Of a DNA stretch of 52,062 nucleotides, positions 9,601 to 16,281 are shown piece by piece. The stretch comes from a virus. The position numbers were made by a program, and so were the translations under genes. A model generated the notes under the pieces. That model saw only the letters and a program-made list of their open reading frames with translations. It made no database searches and was not told the origin of the DNA. The stretch spans positions 1-52,062 of IMG/VR virus record IMGVR_UViG_3300037333_000078. The stretch is one strand, 5' to 3'. The stretch's first letter is position 1; every line of letters begins with the position of its first letter.

Positions 9601-11314
9601 AAGAACCTGTAGTTGTAGCAATCATAGAAATCATATTAAATAAATTAATATATGCTTTTAATTTAGAAGTATCAGAAATAAATACTCCGTGCTGTGCAAG
9701 TTCATCAAGACCTTGAATAACATCTTGCATAGATGCTGTTGAATTAATCATTGCAAGTCTGAATGCATTAGTAATATTAATACTTCTCTTTAATGCTTGT
9801 TCATATGTTAAAGCACCATTACCAAAAAATTGATACATTAAAGCCATTCTTTGAGAAACATTAATCATTTCATCAAAATTAACTATTACTTGTTTTAAAT
9901 AATCAGTAAATCTCATTATACCATATTCTGCTATTTGCATTACACGATAAAATAATGTAAAACCAACAGCTACTTCACCAAATCGTTTCCACCAAGTAAT
10001 TAATTTATTTTTACTTGCTTCAAAAGTCTTATTAACTCTCTCTAATTTATTACGCATAATATCTAATCTTGCTGAAAATACTTTACTATCTATTGCCCCT
10101 GTTTTAGATAAAGACTCACCTAACTCTTTATATCTATTAAATAAAACATTCAAATGTTTTAATTCTTTTGAAGATAAAGGTGAATAAATACCTTTATTTA
10201 ACATAGAATTAATTTTTAACTGTAAAGATCTTAATTCATTTAATAATTTTCTTTCTTCTTGTTTTAATTTTTGTTTATCTAATTTAGTTTCTAATTTTAT
10301 TTTTTCATTTTCTATTTTAGTTTTAAAATTCCTTATTGAAAATGCTGCTTTAGATAATTCTGCTTTTAATTTACTATCATCAATAATTCCTTTATCTTTT
10401 GCCAAATTCAAAGTAGATACTAATTCTCTATATTTATCTAATGCTCTACTTAAATTACCTTCCTTCAAAGATATAGTCAAAGAGTTTTTCAATAAAGAAA
10501 TCTTTGATTTGACTAAAGCAACATCTTTTAAGAATTTATTTTTTTCTAAATTAATCTTTAACTTAAACTCACTTACACCTAATTGATTTTTTAACTTCTT
10601 TATTTTGGCAGCAGCAGTTATTAAACTTGTTTTTAATGATTCTTCATCTATAAATCCACTCTCTTTAGCAGATTTTAATGCTACAACATATTGCTTATAA
10701 TAAGATAAAGATTTTTCCAAATTACCTAAAGAAGTATGTGCAGATAATCTATTTATTATATTTCTTAATTCACTTAATTTTTCTTTTGTAGATTTTGTAT
10801 TTAATTTTGTATCTATAACTACTTTTTGATTTCTAATCTTATCTATTATCCTTTTATATTCATAGAAAGACGCTTTTTCAAAATCTAATTTTATTAACAT
10901 TTTCCTTGCAGAATCTAACTTCTCAAATTCTGGACTTTCCATTAATCGTTTTATTTCACCTACATAAGCATTTCGTATATTTAACAATCTTTTATTAGCT
11001 GTCCAATCACCGCCATAATATTTTGATACAATACTATTAATCTTATTTAATACATTTATCTTTCTTTTTATTTCTTGCTCTACTTGTCTAACTTCCCTCT
11101 TAATAGTCTTAACTCTTTCTGATGACGATTTTTTATAAATATTAGTTAATTTTTTCTGTAAATTTATTTGATTATTAACTAATTTAGTAAAAGATTTATT
11201 AATAACACCTAATTGTTTAGCAAAATTAGATAAAGATTTCTCTAATTTCTCTAAAGTTTGTGAAAACTTATCTATACCTTCTATCTGAATACGAATATTG
11301 TCCTGACGAGGCAT
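6683..11314 (-). CDS. Tape measure protein
   Basis: At 1543 residues this is the longest gene. The first 450 residues are almost all helix and coiled coil, rich in Lys, Leu and Asn. They include three degenerate repeats of about 80 residues (roughly 165-435). Hydrophobic segments lie at about 440-460, 780-850 and 885-915, as in tape measures that form a DNA channel in the membrane. The C-terminus (AANGGVFKGGIQFFANGGVV, then GEGKYNEAVVPLPDG) is the classic tape measure ending. It lies after the G/GT chaperones. By the usual ratio of about 0.15 nm per residue the tail would be roughly 230 nm; this is an estimate from family behaviour. No lytic domain is visible. Confidence 0.92.
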   Translation of the reverse strand: MPRQDNIRIQIEGIDKFSQTLEKLEKSLSNFAKQLGVINKSFTKLVNNQINLQKKLTNIYKKSSSERVKTIKREVRQVEQEIKRKINVLNKINSIVSKYYGGDWTANKRLLNIRNAYVGEIKRLMESPEFEKLDSARKMLIKLDFEKASFYEYKRIIDKIRNQKVVIDTKLNTKSTKEKLSELRNIINRLSAHTSLGNLEKSLSYYKQYVVALKSAKESGFIDEESLKTSLITAAAKIKKLKNQLGVSEFKLKINLEKNKFLKDVALVKSKISLLKNSLTISLKEGNLSRALDKYRELVSTLNLAKDKGIIDDSKLKAELSKAAFSIRNFKTKIENEKIKLETKLDKQKLKQEERKLLNELRSLQLKINSMLNKGIYSPLSSKELKHLNVLFNRYKELGESLSKTGAIDSKVFSARLDIMRNKLERVNKTFEASKNKLITWWKRFGEVAVGFTLFYRVMQIAEYGIMRFTDYLKQVIVNFDEMINVSQRMALMYQFFGNGALTYEQALKRSINITNAFRLAMINSTASMQDVIQGLDELAQHGVFISDTSKLKAYINLFNMISMIATTTGSSAIQVRQEIQSLFEGTKRAGNTLIRFVSNLAAAGKLPKDIVKQLQNAANATEQLEIIINKVNPVIEKMNENLFKLSASAAFSRMQKIFYLLGDLGLRLASLNKIGTASRNLFADVFNKITSKYINLDKLKKFEQIQHEIYLTELKLKQAKESGNKDEVDKLNAQLESQKALADSFYNKMYTDKGKELAANLSVIYESLYNILLAMSDTVVSLISKLSQIVAFVRVVYSSFKPIINIVVKLLGLFISIYLINKAIRGLWIVSADSIRLLLIPVKNMFSMFKLIKNGLAKVLIFISKIGTEVELTAEGAEFLSTAILGWVGAITLVVAALYEIGKTIWQLPEDALKAGKYLAWKFVEGINEGFAFLSKESINFTPLGNLFRIFKLITGVDIDFTKPVRKFFTNFYKQNADVAERESKKYEKSWNIFINRLKQNVMNDIDGLITLAEKLLEKVPIIGDFIKKLKGLKKELTSVTKGLTPSPQGLPTGSGNITKTFDQIIQSLTDFYDKYKNIYTEMSDLGIDKLFGLTKEGVLNKIKSYYTKARNEILKQIKQTKDKVKKEKLIIQLANLDLDYKSFMSKLDDALQKIKDKISKISSILSTEKGLFNNLFNLNISNFAGINLSQLKEQINNYYDQLISYYQQEIDKTKDVLEKKKLELQIVATKFEQKQFNAKTSGFATFFKNLINNIKNQFNKIKESTKDTNLLQSLQQLEELRDKLQKAIIQAKSGKNVDFTIFNVKDLQEAQQLLQQVNKEIDNTKEKTKGAKAFFDEFQKYFSDSFIKVQETQAFTQAATDMISSYITNTANLISGLLKGEANAFHNFVSGLLNDMISLVSKLIAKLMIINTLKWAGQTFGIDFSSVLKVLGAANGGVFKGGIQFFANGGVVTQPTIGIVGEGKYNEAVVPLPDGRSIPVVLKNGQTQPNVYINIENKSGVPIDASKTNVTFNGKDFIIHTVLEAVVTRPDVRNTLKSQLR

Positions 11315-11318
11315 TTAT

Positions 11319-11708
11319 TTATCCCCCACTATTTAATTGTTCTGCTTCTATTTCAGAAACAGCATTATTAATCATTATCATAGCTTTATAATAATAATAT
11401 GGTTGATTATATATTCCACCATCAAAAGGCATCATACCATTTTTCCAAAACGCATATAAAGATAAAATCTCTTCTACTTCTTCATCATACAAAAGAATTT
11501 TGGGGCAATAATTTAATACTGTCCCTTTATCTACAACAAATCTTACTTTTTCACTTGTTATATTTGGTTTAGGTATATTACCACCATCACAATTTCTCTG
11601 TAAATAATACTTTCTTTTTCTGCATTCTATACAATCATAACTTTTATCTTCTAAATTTACAGTTTTATTGTGATGTATTTTTATTAATGTAATTGCTTTA
11701 TTTATCAC
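11319..11708 (-). CDS. Tail assembly chaperone, T-type extension made by -1 frameshift
   Basis: This frame follows the G-like gene, overlapping its stop as GTGA. It could start at GTG 11708, but there is no good ribosome site. The -1 frame opens instead at the slippery heptamer GGGAAAA (11714-11720) and runs straight into this frame, giving a G-T fusion of about 236 residues. In lambda, gpGT made this way binds the tape measure and recruits tail tube subunits. The extension has CIECRKRK, a further NCDGG and YCPK, a possible metal site. It ends just before the tape measure, as T does in lambda. Confidence 0.75.
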   Translation of the reverse strand: MINKAITLIKIHHNKTVNLEDKSYDCIECRKRKYYLQRNCDGGNIPKPNITSEKVRFVVDKGTVLNYCPKILLYDEEVEEILSLYAFWKNGMMPFDGGIYNQPYYYYKAMIMINNAVSEIEAEQLNSGG

Positions 11709-12028
11709 ATTAATTTTCCCATTTCATTGTTTATGATTTTCCAAAAAATATTAAGTGCTTCTGAATAAGACAATTCTTCAACTTTAGGATATACTACTTT
11801 AACAACTCTAATAACATCATCTTCTTCAGGTATCATAGATGCTGGACTTATAGATTTAGTTTTAGGATTTCCATTCTCATCTAATTCTACTTCCATATTT
11901 TTCATAATATTACGCATAACAGTAGATAACTTACAAGCTCTTGCTTGTTTTACTGTAAGTGGTTTAATTTCCACTACTTCTCCGTTAGAAAGTTCTACTT
12001 TTTCAAATTCCATTGTAGCTTCACTCAT
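11705..12028 (-). CDS. Tail assembly chaperone (G-like)
   Basis: A 107-residue acidic protein, MSEATMEFEKVELSNGEVVE..., in the lambda G position before the tape measure. Features such as ELSNGEVVEIKPLTVKQARA are typical of phage tail assembly chaperones. These proteins coat the tape measure and are absent from the mature tail. Its last codons, ATG GGA AAA TTA ATG TGA, contain GGGAAAA in the frame required for simultaneous -1 slippage. Most product would be this short form and a minority the fused form. The start ATG 12028 is preceded by GGAGGTAGCT. Confidence 0.8.
   Translation of the reverse strand: MSEATMEFEKVELSNGEVVEIKPLTVKQARACKLSTVMRNIMKNMEVELDENGNPKTKSISPASMIPEEDDVIRVVKVVYPKVEELSYSEALNIFWKIINNEMGKLM
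11714..11720 (-). other. Slippery heptamer for -1 programmed frameshift
   Basis: GGGAAAA is read in zero frame as G GGA AAA, matching X XXY YYZ and close to the lambda site GGGAAAG. After slippage the next codons are ATT AAT GTG ATA, which enter the downstream frame without a stop. Confidence 0.8.
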
Positions 12029-12039
12029 AGCTACCTCCT

Positions 12040-12459
12040 TTAATCTATATAATCTATTGCAATTGTTATTTTCAATAAAAATAATCCATCTAATTGTTCA
12101 TCATTTATAAGTTCTTCACTTTGTATATAAAAAACAGTTAAACAATTCTGATGTAAATCATAAGGCATTAAATCTTCAATATATTTTATTAACTTATCTT
12201 CATAATCATCAAGATTATCAAAATAATCTTTCCTTTTCTTATCTAAAATAACTATTTCTACATACATTCTACGAACTTGGCGATTATATGTAGATTTAAC
12301 TTCTTCCTTTTCTGTTTTAAAAGAATTAAATACACAAATAGGAAAATCTGTCTTTTTATAATTCTCTAATGCTTCTAATCCACGACTAACTTTTTTAAAA
12401 ATACCTAATCCTGCTAAAGCATTTCCTAAATTATTTAATATATCAGTTTTAACTGCCAT
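12040..12459 (-). CDS. Tail terminator (gpU-like)
   Basis: A 139-residue protein between the gp10/gpZ-like gene and the tail chaperone, the position of lambda gpU. The pattern of an N-terminal helix (DILNNLGNALAGLG), a beta strand region (TDFPICVFNSFKTEKEEV) and a final strand (LFLLKITIAIDYID) fits the tail terminator/minor tail U fold. Such proteins form a hexameric ring that stops tube growth and joins head to tail. The call rests mainly on size and order. Confidence 0.6.
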   Translation of the reverse strand: MAVKTDILNNLGNALAGLGIFKKVSRGLEALENYKKTDFPICVFNSFKTEKEEVKSTYNRQVRRMYVEIVILDKKRKDYFDNLDDYEDKLIKYIEDLMPYDLHQNCLTVFYIQSEELINDEQLDGLFLLKITIAIDYID

Positions 12460-12467
12460 ACTTCACC

Positions 12468-13145
12468 TTATAAAATATTTCTTAACTTTAATTTAAGATT
12501 ATCAATAAATTTGTCAATGTTTACTTCTTTTAATGATGTCTTTATAAAATGTCTTGCTGGCAATCTTACTTGTTTTACTAATAAATACAACGGTTGATAT
12601 AATCCTTTTCTTATTTTCTTAAAAATAAATTTATTAGTAGCTATCGTATTACTAAACCTTGTAGGAGATTTTCCATAAGAAATAGGAGATATTGGAATAG
12701 TAAGAAATCTTCCTTTAGCTCTTATTATTGCACCATCTTCTTGTGCTTCTACATAAGGTGCTATCTCTTTATCTAAATAAATATAATAAGACATTCTTGC
12801 TTTCTTACCTTCATATGCAATACCGTGAGTAGTTTTAGGTGTTAAATACCTACCACCAATAATCTTTATTGATCTATCAAGTCTTCCTGTTCTTTTTCCT
12901 ATCAATGGTGGTGGTAGTGATTTAGGTAATCTAAAAAATACTTTATCTTTAATACTCTTAACAATTTCAGATTGTGGTAGATCAGTTCTCCTTACAAACT
13001 TATTCTGTATTTTTCTTTTAACATCTTCTGCAATACTATATAAAGTTTCATCTAACGCTTGTTTAAATAATTGCTTATTATTTACTTCTTTTATTTTATT
13101 TATCTCTCTATTTAATTCTCTTAAATCTATTTTAACATAAATCAT
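12468..13145 (-). CDS. Head-tail joining protein, HK97 gp10 / lambda gpZ-like
   Basis: A basic 225-residue protein. It has an N-terminal helix (LRELNREINKIKEV), a helix resembling IAEDVKRKIQNKF, a central TGRLDRSIKI segment and a C-terminal RHFIKTSL motif. This layout (helix, G-R-L-x-x-S-I, then P-x-R/H-F-hydrophobic) is typical of HK97 gp10-like neck proteins that complete the tail end before head joining. The start overlaps the stop of the connector gene (ATGA), so translation is probably coupled. It is longer than most members, with an insert of Pro- and Lys-rich sequence around 85-130. Confidence 0.7.
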   Translation of the reverse strand: MIYVKIDLRELNREINKIKEVNNKQLFKQALDETLYSIAEDVKRKIQNKFVRRTDLPQSEIVKSIKDKVFFRLPKSLPPPLIGKRTGRLDRSIKIIGGRYLTPKTTHGIAYEGKKARMSYYIYLDKEIAPYVEAQEDGAIIRAKGRFLTIPISPISYGKSPTRFSNTIATNKFIFKKIRKGLYQPLYLLVKQVRLPARHFIKTSLKEVNIDKFIDNLKLKLRNIL

Positions 13146-13723
13146 ATCTTTTTCCTATATTTATCAAGAATACTATTTATACTATCAGGAACTAAAGTAA
13201 AATCATAAGTCAATGTTCCATCAGGAGTTGTCATTTTAGATACACCTGATTTTTGAATATCAGTTAAGGAATACATTTTTACAGCTATTTGATATATAGC
13301 ATATTTTAAATCTTCTGGAACTTCACTAAATCCAACATTATAATTTATTTCATATTTATTATATTTACAAAACTTCGCTGAAACACCTATTGTATTTGAT
13401 TGTTCTCTTAATAAAATCCCCATCAAACTATCTACAATAGAAACTTCATCTGTAATATCATTAGATAATTCAACTGTATCAGTATATACATATTCTTTAA
13501 CAGAATTAATTGAATTAATAGGTGTATATTGTAAAAATAAATAAGCACTATCTGTTCCAAATACATCAACAGTAATGTCTTGTGATGATAAATAAATACT
13601 TAACTCTCTCTCTACCATCTTTTCAGCAGATGAAAGAATAAAATCTAAATATTCATCATAATCTGTATCTGTTAAAAGTATATCAAGCATAAATTTCAAG
13701 GTATCTAAAGATAAAACAGCCAT
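13142..13723 (-). CDS. Head-tail connector, gp6-like
   Basis: A 193-residue protein starting MAVLSLDTLKFMLDI with the helical pattern TDTDYDEYLDFILSSAEKMVERE. This is typical of gp6/SPP1 gp15-type adaptor proteins that bind under the portal ring. A beta-rich middle (SINSVKEYVY) and the segment ISYNV-like NYNVGFSEVPEDLKYAIYQI complete the family pattern. It lies between a small basic protein and the gp10-like gene in the connector cluster. There is a clear ribosome site (GAGGTGATAA) before ATG 13723. Confidence 0.75.
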   Translation of the reverse strand: MAVLSLDTLKFMLDILLTDTDYDEYLDFILSSAEKMVERELSIYLSSQDITVDVFGTDSAYLFLQYTPINSINSVKEYVYTDTVELSNDITDEVSIVDSLMGILLREQSNTIGVSAKFCKYNKYEINYNVGFSEVPEDLKYAIYQIAVKMYSLTDIQKSGVSKMTTPDGTLTYDFTLVPDSINSILDKYRKKI

Positions 13724-13733
13724 TTATCACCTC

Positions 13734-14027
13734 TTATTTGTTTTCATAATCAACTTCTTGTGTTTCTGCTTTTTCAGGTAAGCCATTATCTTCTTTTTTC
13801 TTTCTCTTTCTACTTCTTTTTTTCTTCTTTTCAGTTTTATCTAAATCTTCCTTTATTTCTTCTTCTACTTTTTTTATGGAATTATCTATTTTATCTAATA
13901 CTTCAACCAATTCTCTTTCTACAAATACTTTTAATTGTTCTTCTTTTGCTACAAAAATATCTCCTACTTTCTTTATCATTCCACCAAAAACTATTGGATT
14001 TCTAACTTTAACTCTTAAAAAAGCCAT
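13734..14027 (-). CDS. Small charged protein of the head-tail module
   Basis: A 97-residue protein. Residues 1-45 (FLRVKVRNPIVFGGMIKKVG) look like a small folded beta domain. The rest is extremely charged: a KKKKRSRKRKKKE run, then an acidic tail. Similar small proteins with disordered tails often precede gp6-like connectors. I choose ATG 14027, six bases after GGGGG; ATG 14030 is only three away. It is the first gene after a terminator and may be served by a weak promoter at 14058-14085. The function is unknown; nucleic acid binding by the basic tail is a possibility. Confidence 0.6.
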   Translation of the reverse strand: MAFLRVKVRNPIVFGGMIKKVGDIFVAKEEQLKVFVERELVEVLDKIDNSIKKVEEEIKEDLDKTEKKKKRSRKRKKKEDNGLPEKAETQEVDYENK

Positions 14028-14057
14028 CATAAACCCCCAATTAATATATTCAACTTT

Positions 14058-14085
14058 AAATTAATAATATTATTTTATTTGTCAA
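14058..14085 (-). promoter_or_regulatory. Possible promoter for connector and tail genes
   Basis: A perfect minus-strand -35, TTGACA (14080-14085), lies just downstream of the tail tube terminator. The best -10 after 16 bases is TAATTT (14058-14063), which is poor. The location supports a promoter more than the -10 does. Confidence 0.3.
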
Positions 14086-14093
14086 GTAGTATA

Positions 14094-14124
14094 AATAAAA
14101 AAAGCCCCTCTTTTAAGAGGGGCT
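14094..14124 (-). terminator. Intrinsic terminator after the tail tube gene
   Basis: A 10-bp perfect stem, AGCCCCTCTT (14103-14112) with AAGAGGGGCT (14115-14124), is followed on the minus strand by seven T residues. It lies about 30 bases after the stop of the tail tube gene. Confidence 0.9.
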
Positions 14125-14153
14125 AAATTACATTCAGTAATTGTTATTATTAA

Positions 14154-15116
14154 TTAAGCAAATGTAATTTGAACTTCATCGTCGTTTCCAATACAAGTAA
14201 AGTCTGTTGTATATACTCTTATACTATCTCTCTCATCAATCTTAATAGAGTTATAAACTGCCTGTGGAATATTAATAGAAACTTTATTTCCTACTTCAGA
14301 ACCTACTGTAGCTTCAATAGATTGAGGTGTTCCACTTTCAAATTGTGTCCAAATATCATACTCTGCTGCAAGCATCATATCAGGATTGAGACTACCACTT
14401 GGGTTTCTACCAATAATATCTATACCACCCACCCCTTCAGCAGCATTCATATCATCTCTTTGAACTATATCATTATTCATATTTACTTCAAAAGATGAAA
14501 GAATAGGTGCGTAACCACCCATAGTAAGGTTTACATTCTTAATAAGAGGTGGTATAACTTCTTCAATAGTTACAGTTGGAAATGCAGCGTCAACAGGAGT
14601 TTCAAATAATCCTGTAAATGTAAACTGTATCTTTCCTATATTATTAGCTTCCATTTGTATTTGTGCATTTCCTCTTGCACCTGTAACTTTATAAAGAACA
14701 CCATCAAGATAAGCATAAAATGTAAGTGATTTAAAATCAGTAGAAGTAGGTTTTAAGATATATTCCACTGCATCAGTTGTTCCATCATTATTACTATCTA
14801 TATTATTAATAGTCAATTCAAATCCACAACCTTGCAACAAATCAACAACTTTAGGTTGTTTTGCTAATCCTGTTGTGCTATCTATACCTGCACCTTTTAA
14901 TTCTACATAAAAAGATAATTCTGTATATCTCTTACCGGGAATAGCAGCAACAGGAGAAAGCGTAGGTCTATATGGATTTCTTTCTACTTTATCTATATTA
15001 GGTGTAATAGAAAAATCAAATATTTCAACAACATCATCAGTTGTAGGCGTAGCATCTACACCATATGTTGTCTCAAGCTTTGCTAAAAGTGCTGTTTTTC
15101 TTGCATATATAGGCAT
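14154..15116 (-). CDS. Major tail (tube) protein
   Basis: A 320-residue protein. Its start, MPIYARKTALLAKLETTYGVDATPT, has the KxxLLAKLETTYGVD pattern of siphophage tail tube proteins, followed by beta-rich sequence with few Cys. A SGSLNPDMM segment and SVSINIPQAVY-like strands (here KVSINIPQAVY) fit the tube fold. The ATG at 15116 is preferred because GGAGGT sits 4-10 bases upstream; an earlier TTG lies inside that site. Its place directly after the capsid, before the connectors, is unusual (lambda and HK97 place it after them). A hairpin before it and a strong terminator after it suggest a separately adjusted high-level message. Confidence 0.85.
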   Translation of the reverse strand: MPIYARKTALLAKLETTYGVDATPTTDDVVEIFDFSITPNIDKVERNPYRPTLSPVAAIPGKRYTELSFYVELKGAGIDSTTGLAKQPKVVDLLQGCGFELTINNIDSNNDGTTDAVEYILKPTSTDFKSLTFYAYLDGVLYKVTGARGNAQIQMEANNIGKIQFTFTGLFETPVDAAFPTVTIEEVIPPLIKNVNLTMGGYAPILSSFEVNMNNDIVQRDDMNAAEGVGGIDIIGRNPSGSLNPDMMLAAEYDIWTQFESGTPQSIEATVGSEVGNKVSINIPQAVYNSIKIDERDSIRVYTTDFTCIGNDDEVQITFA

Positions 15117-15136
15117 AATTACCTCCAAATTAAATT

Positions 15137-15163
15137 ATAGGGCAGGCACAAAACCTGCCCTAT
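15137..15163 (-). terminator. Hairpin between capsid and tail tube genes
   Basis: A 10-bp perfect stem (ATAGGGCAGG / CCTGCCCTAT, loop of seven) is followed on the minus strand by ATTTAATTT rather than a clean T run. It could be a leaky terminator or a 3'-stabilising structure for the capsid message. Confidence 0.5.
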
Positions 15164-15169
15164 TAATTA

Positions 15170-16279
15170 TTACTTAACACCTGTTACTCTTACAAATGCT
15201 TCACCAAGAACTACCTTAAAATCAATTCTATTCCAAGACTTAATAAGAATTTGATGATTCAAGAACGCATTTCCACCTTCTTTTGTAGCTTCAATTCCAA
15301 ACTCACCTCTATCAAAGAGATAAGCATACTTAAAATCACCAAGAATTATTTTAGCTGTGTAATACTCATCGCCAGAATTTGGAGTTTTATCAGGATCAAC
15401 AAGAGTATCTTCAAGATAAGGGTTCTCAATTACAGGTCTTCCAAAGATAGTTGGAGCACCACCTTGTGTTGCAGGAACAAGTATAGGATTACCATTAGCA
15501 TCTTTAAGTTTTCTCAATACTTGAACACCAAGTGGAGAAGTCATAAAGATAGCAGACTTCCTATATCCTTCTTTCAAAGACCAGAAAGCATCTACAAGGT
15601 CATCATAAGTAAGTGCATCAGTCAATGCAAGCTCTGCAATAGAAGCATCTTTACCAACACCAACTACAGGAATAGTAGTTCCATCACCTTCAGACATAGC
15701 TTCATCTTCTGCTTTAGCATAAGACTCAACAAAAAGTTCTTTAATCATAGAAGTTAAATCTATCATACTATCAGCAAGAAGCTCTCTTGAAATAGCAGAG
15801 AATACATCAAGTCTCTTAACTGCATAAGCAATCTGTCCAAATGCAGGCTCAGATTCAGAAAATGCAGAGTTTTCAGTTCCCCAAGAGTAGTTAGGTCTGT
15901 TTGTAAGAGTTGGAATATTTCCTGTTCTTTCAGCAACCTTAATTACTCTAACCCTTGGACGCATTACACCAACAGTAATAAGACTCTCTATAATCTCTTT
16001 CCTGAATTCAGTAGGAATAAGATAACCACCTTCTGAATCTGTAGTTCCACCAAGAGCTTTAACAACTTTAAAATCTTTCTCAATGACAGACTTTAGAAAT
16101 ACTCTAAATCTCTCTTCTTTAGAAAGTTTTTCAAATTCTTCTTCTTGTGCTTTTGTTTCTTGTGGTATCATTCCGTGCTTAATATCTACCTTATCAAGTC
16201 CAAGTTCTTTAAGTTTAGACTCTATAGTAGATGCAAAAAGTTCTTTCAGTTCTTCCATAGTGAGTTCTTTAACAGCCAT
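15170..16279 (-). CDS. Major capsid protein, HK97 fold
   Basis: A 369-residue HK97 gp5-type capsid protein. Residues 1-75 are a charged helical delta domain, probably a scaffold removed by the upstream protease. Family signatures follow: GGTTDSEGGYLIPTEFRKEI, ESLITVGVMRPRVRV (N-arm and E-loop start), SRELLADSMIDL (spine helix), and FGRPVIENPYLED in the P/A domain. The protease lies directly upstream, and its coding end carries the GGGGGT ribosome site for this gene. I cannot tell whether E-loop cross-linking occurs. Confidence 0.93.
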   Translation of the reverse strand: MAVKELTMEELKELFASTIESKLKELGLDKVDIKHGMIPQETKAQEEEFEKLSKEERFRVFLKSVIEKDFKVVKALGGTTDSEGGYLIPTEFRKEIIESLITVGVMRPRVRVIKVAERTGNIPTLTNRPNYSWGTENSAFSESEPAFGQIAYAVKRLDVFSAISRELLADSMIDLTSMIKELFVESYAKAEDEAMSEGDGTTIPVVGVGKDASIAELALTDALTYDDLVDAFWSLKEGYRKSAIFMTSPLGVQVLRKLKDANGNPILVPATQGGAPTIFGRPVIENPYLEDTLVDPDKTPNSGDEYYTAKIILGDFKYAYLFDRGEFGIEATKEGGNAFLNHQILIKSWNRIDFKVVLGEAFVRVTGVK

Positions 16280-16281
16280 AA

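Noticed and set aside
15251-15757. 168-codon plus-strand frame inside the capsid gene, and similar frames such as 30104-30445 (minus) and 14169-14498
   Set aside because: They lie antisense to clearly identified genes, lack ribosome sites and have odd composition (Ile/Ser/Cys/Asn or Leu/His/Tyr-rich), as antisense readings of AT-rich genes do.
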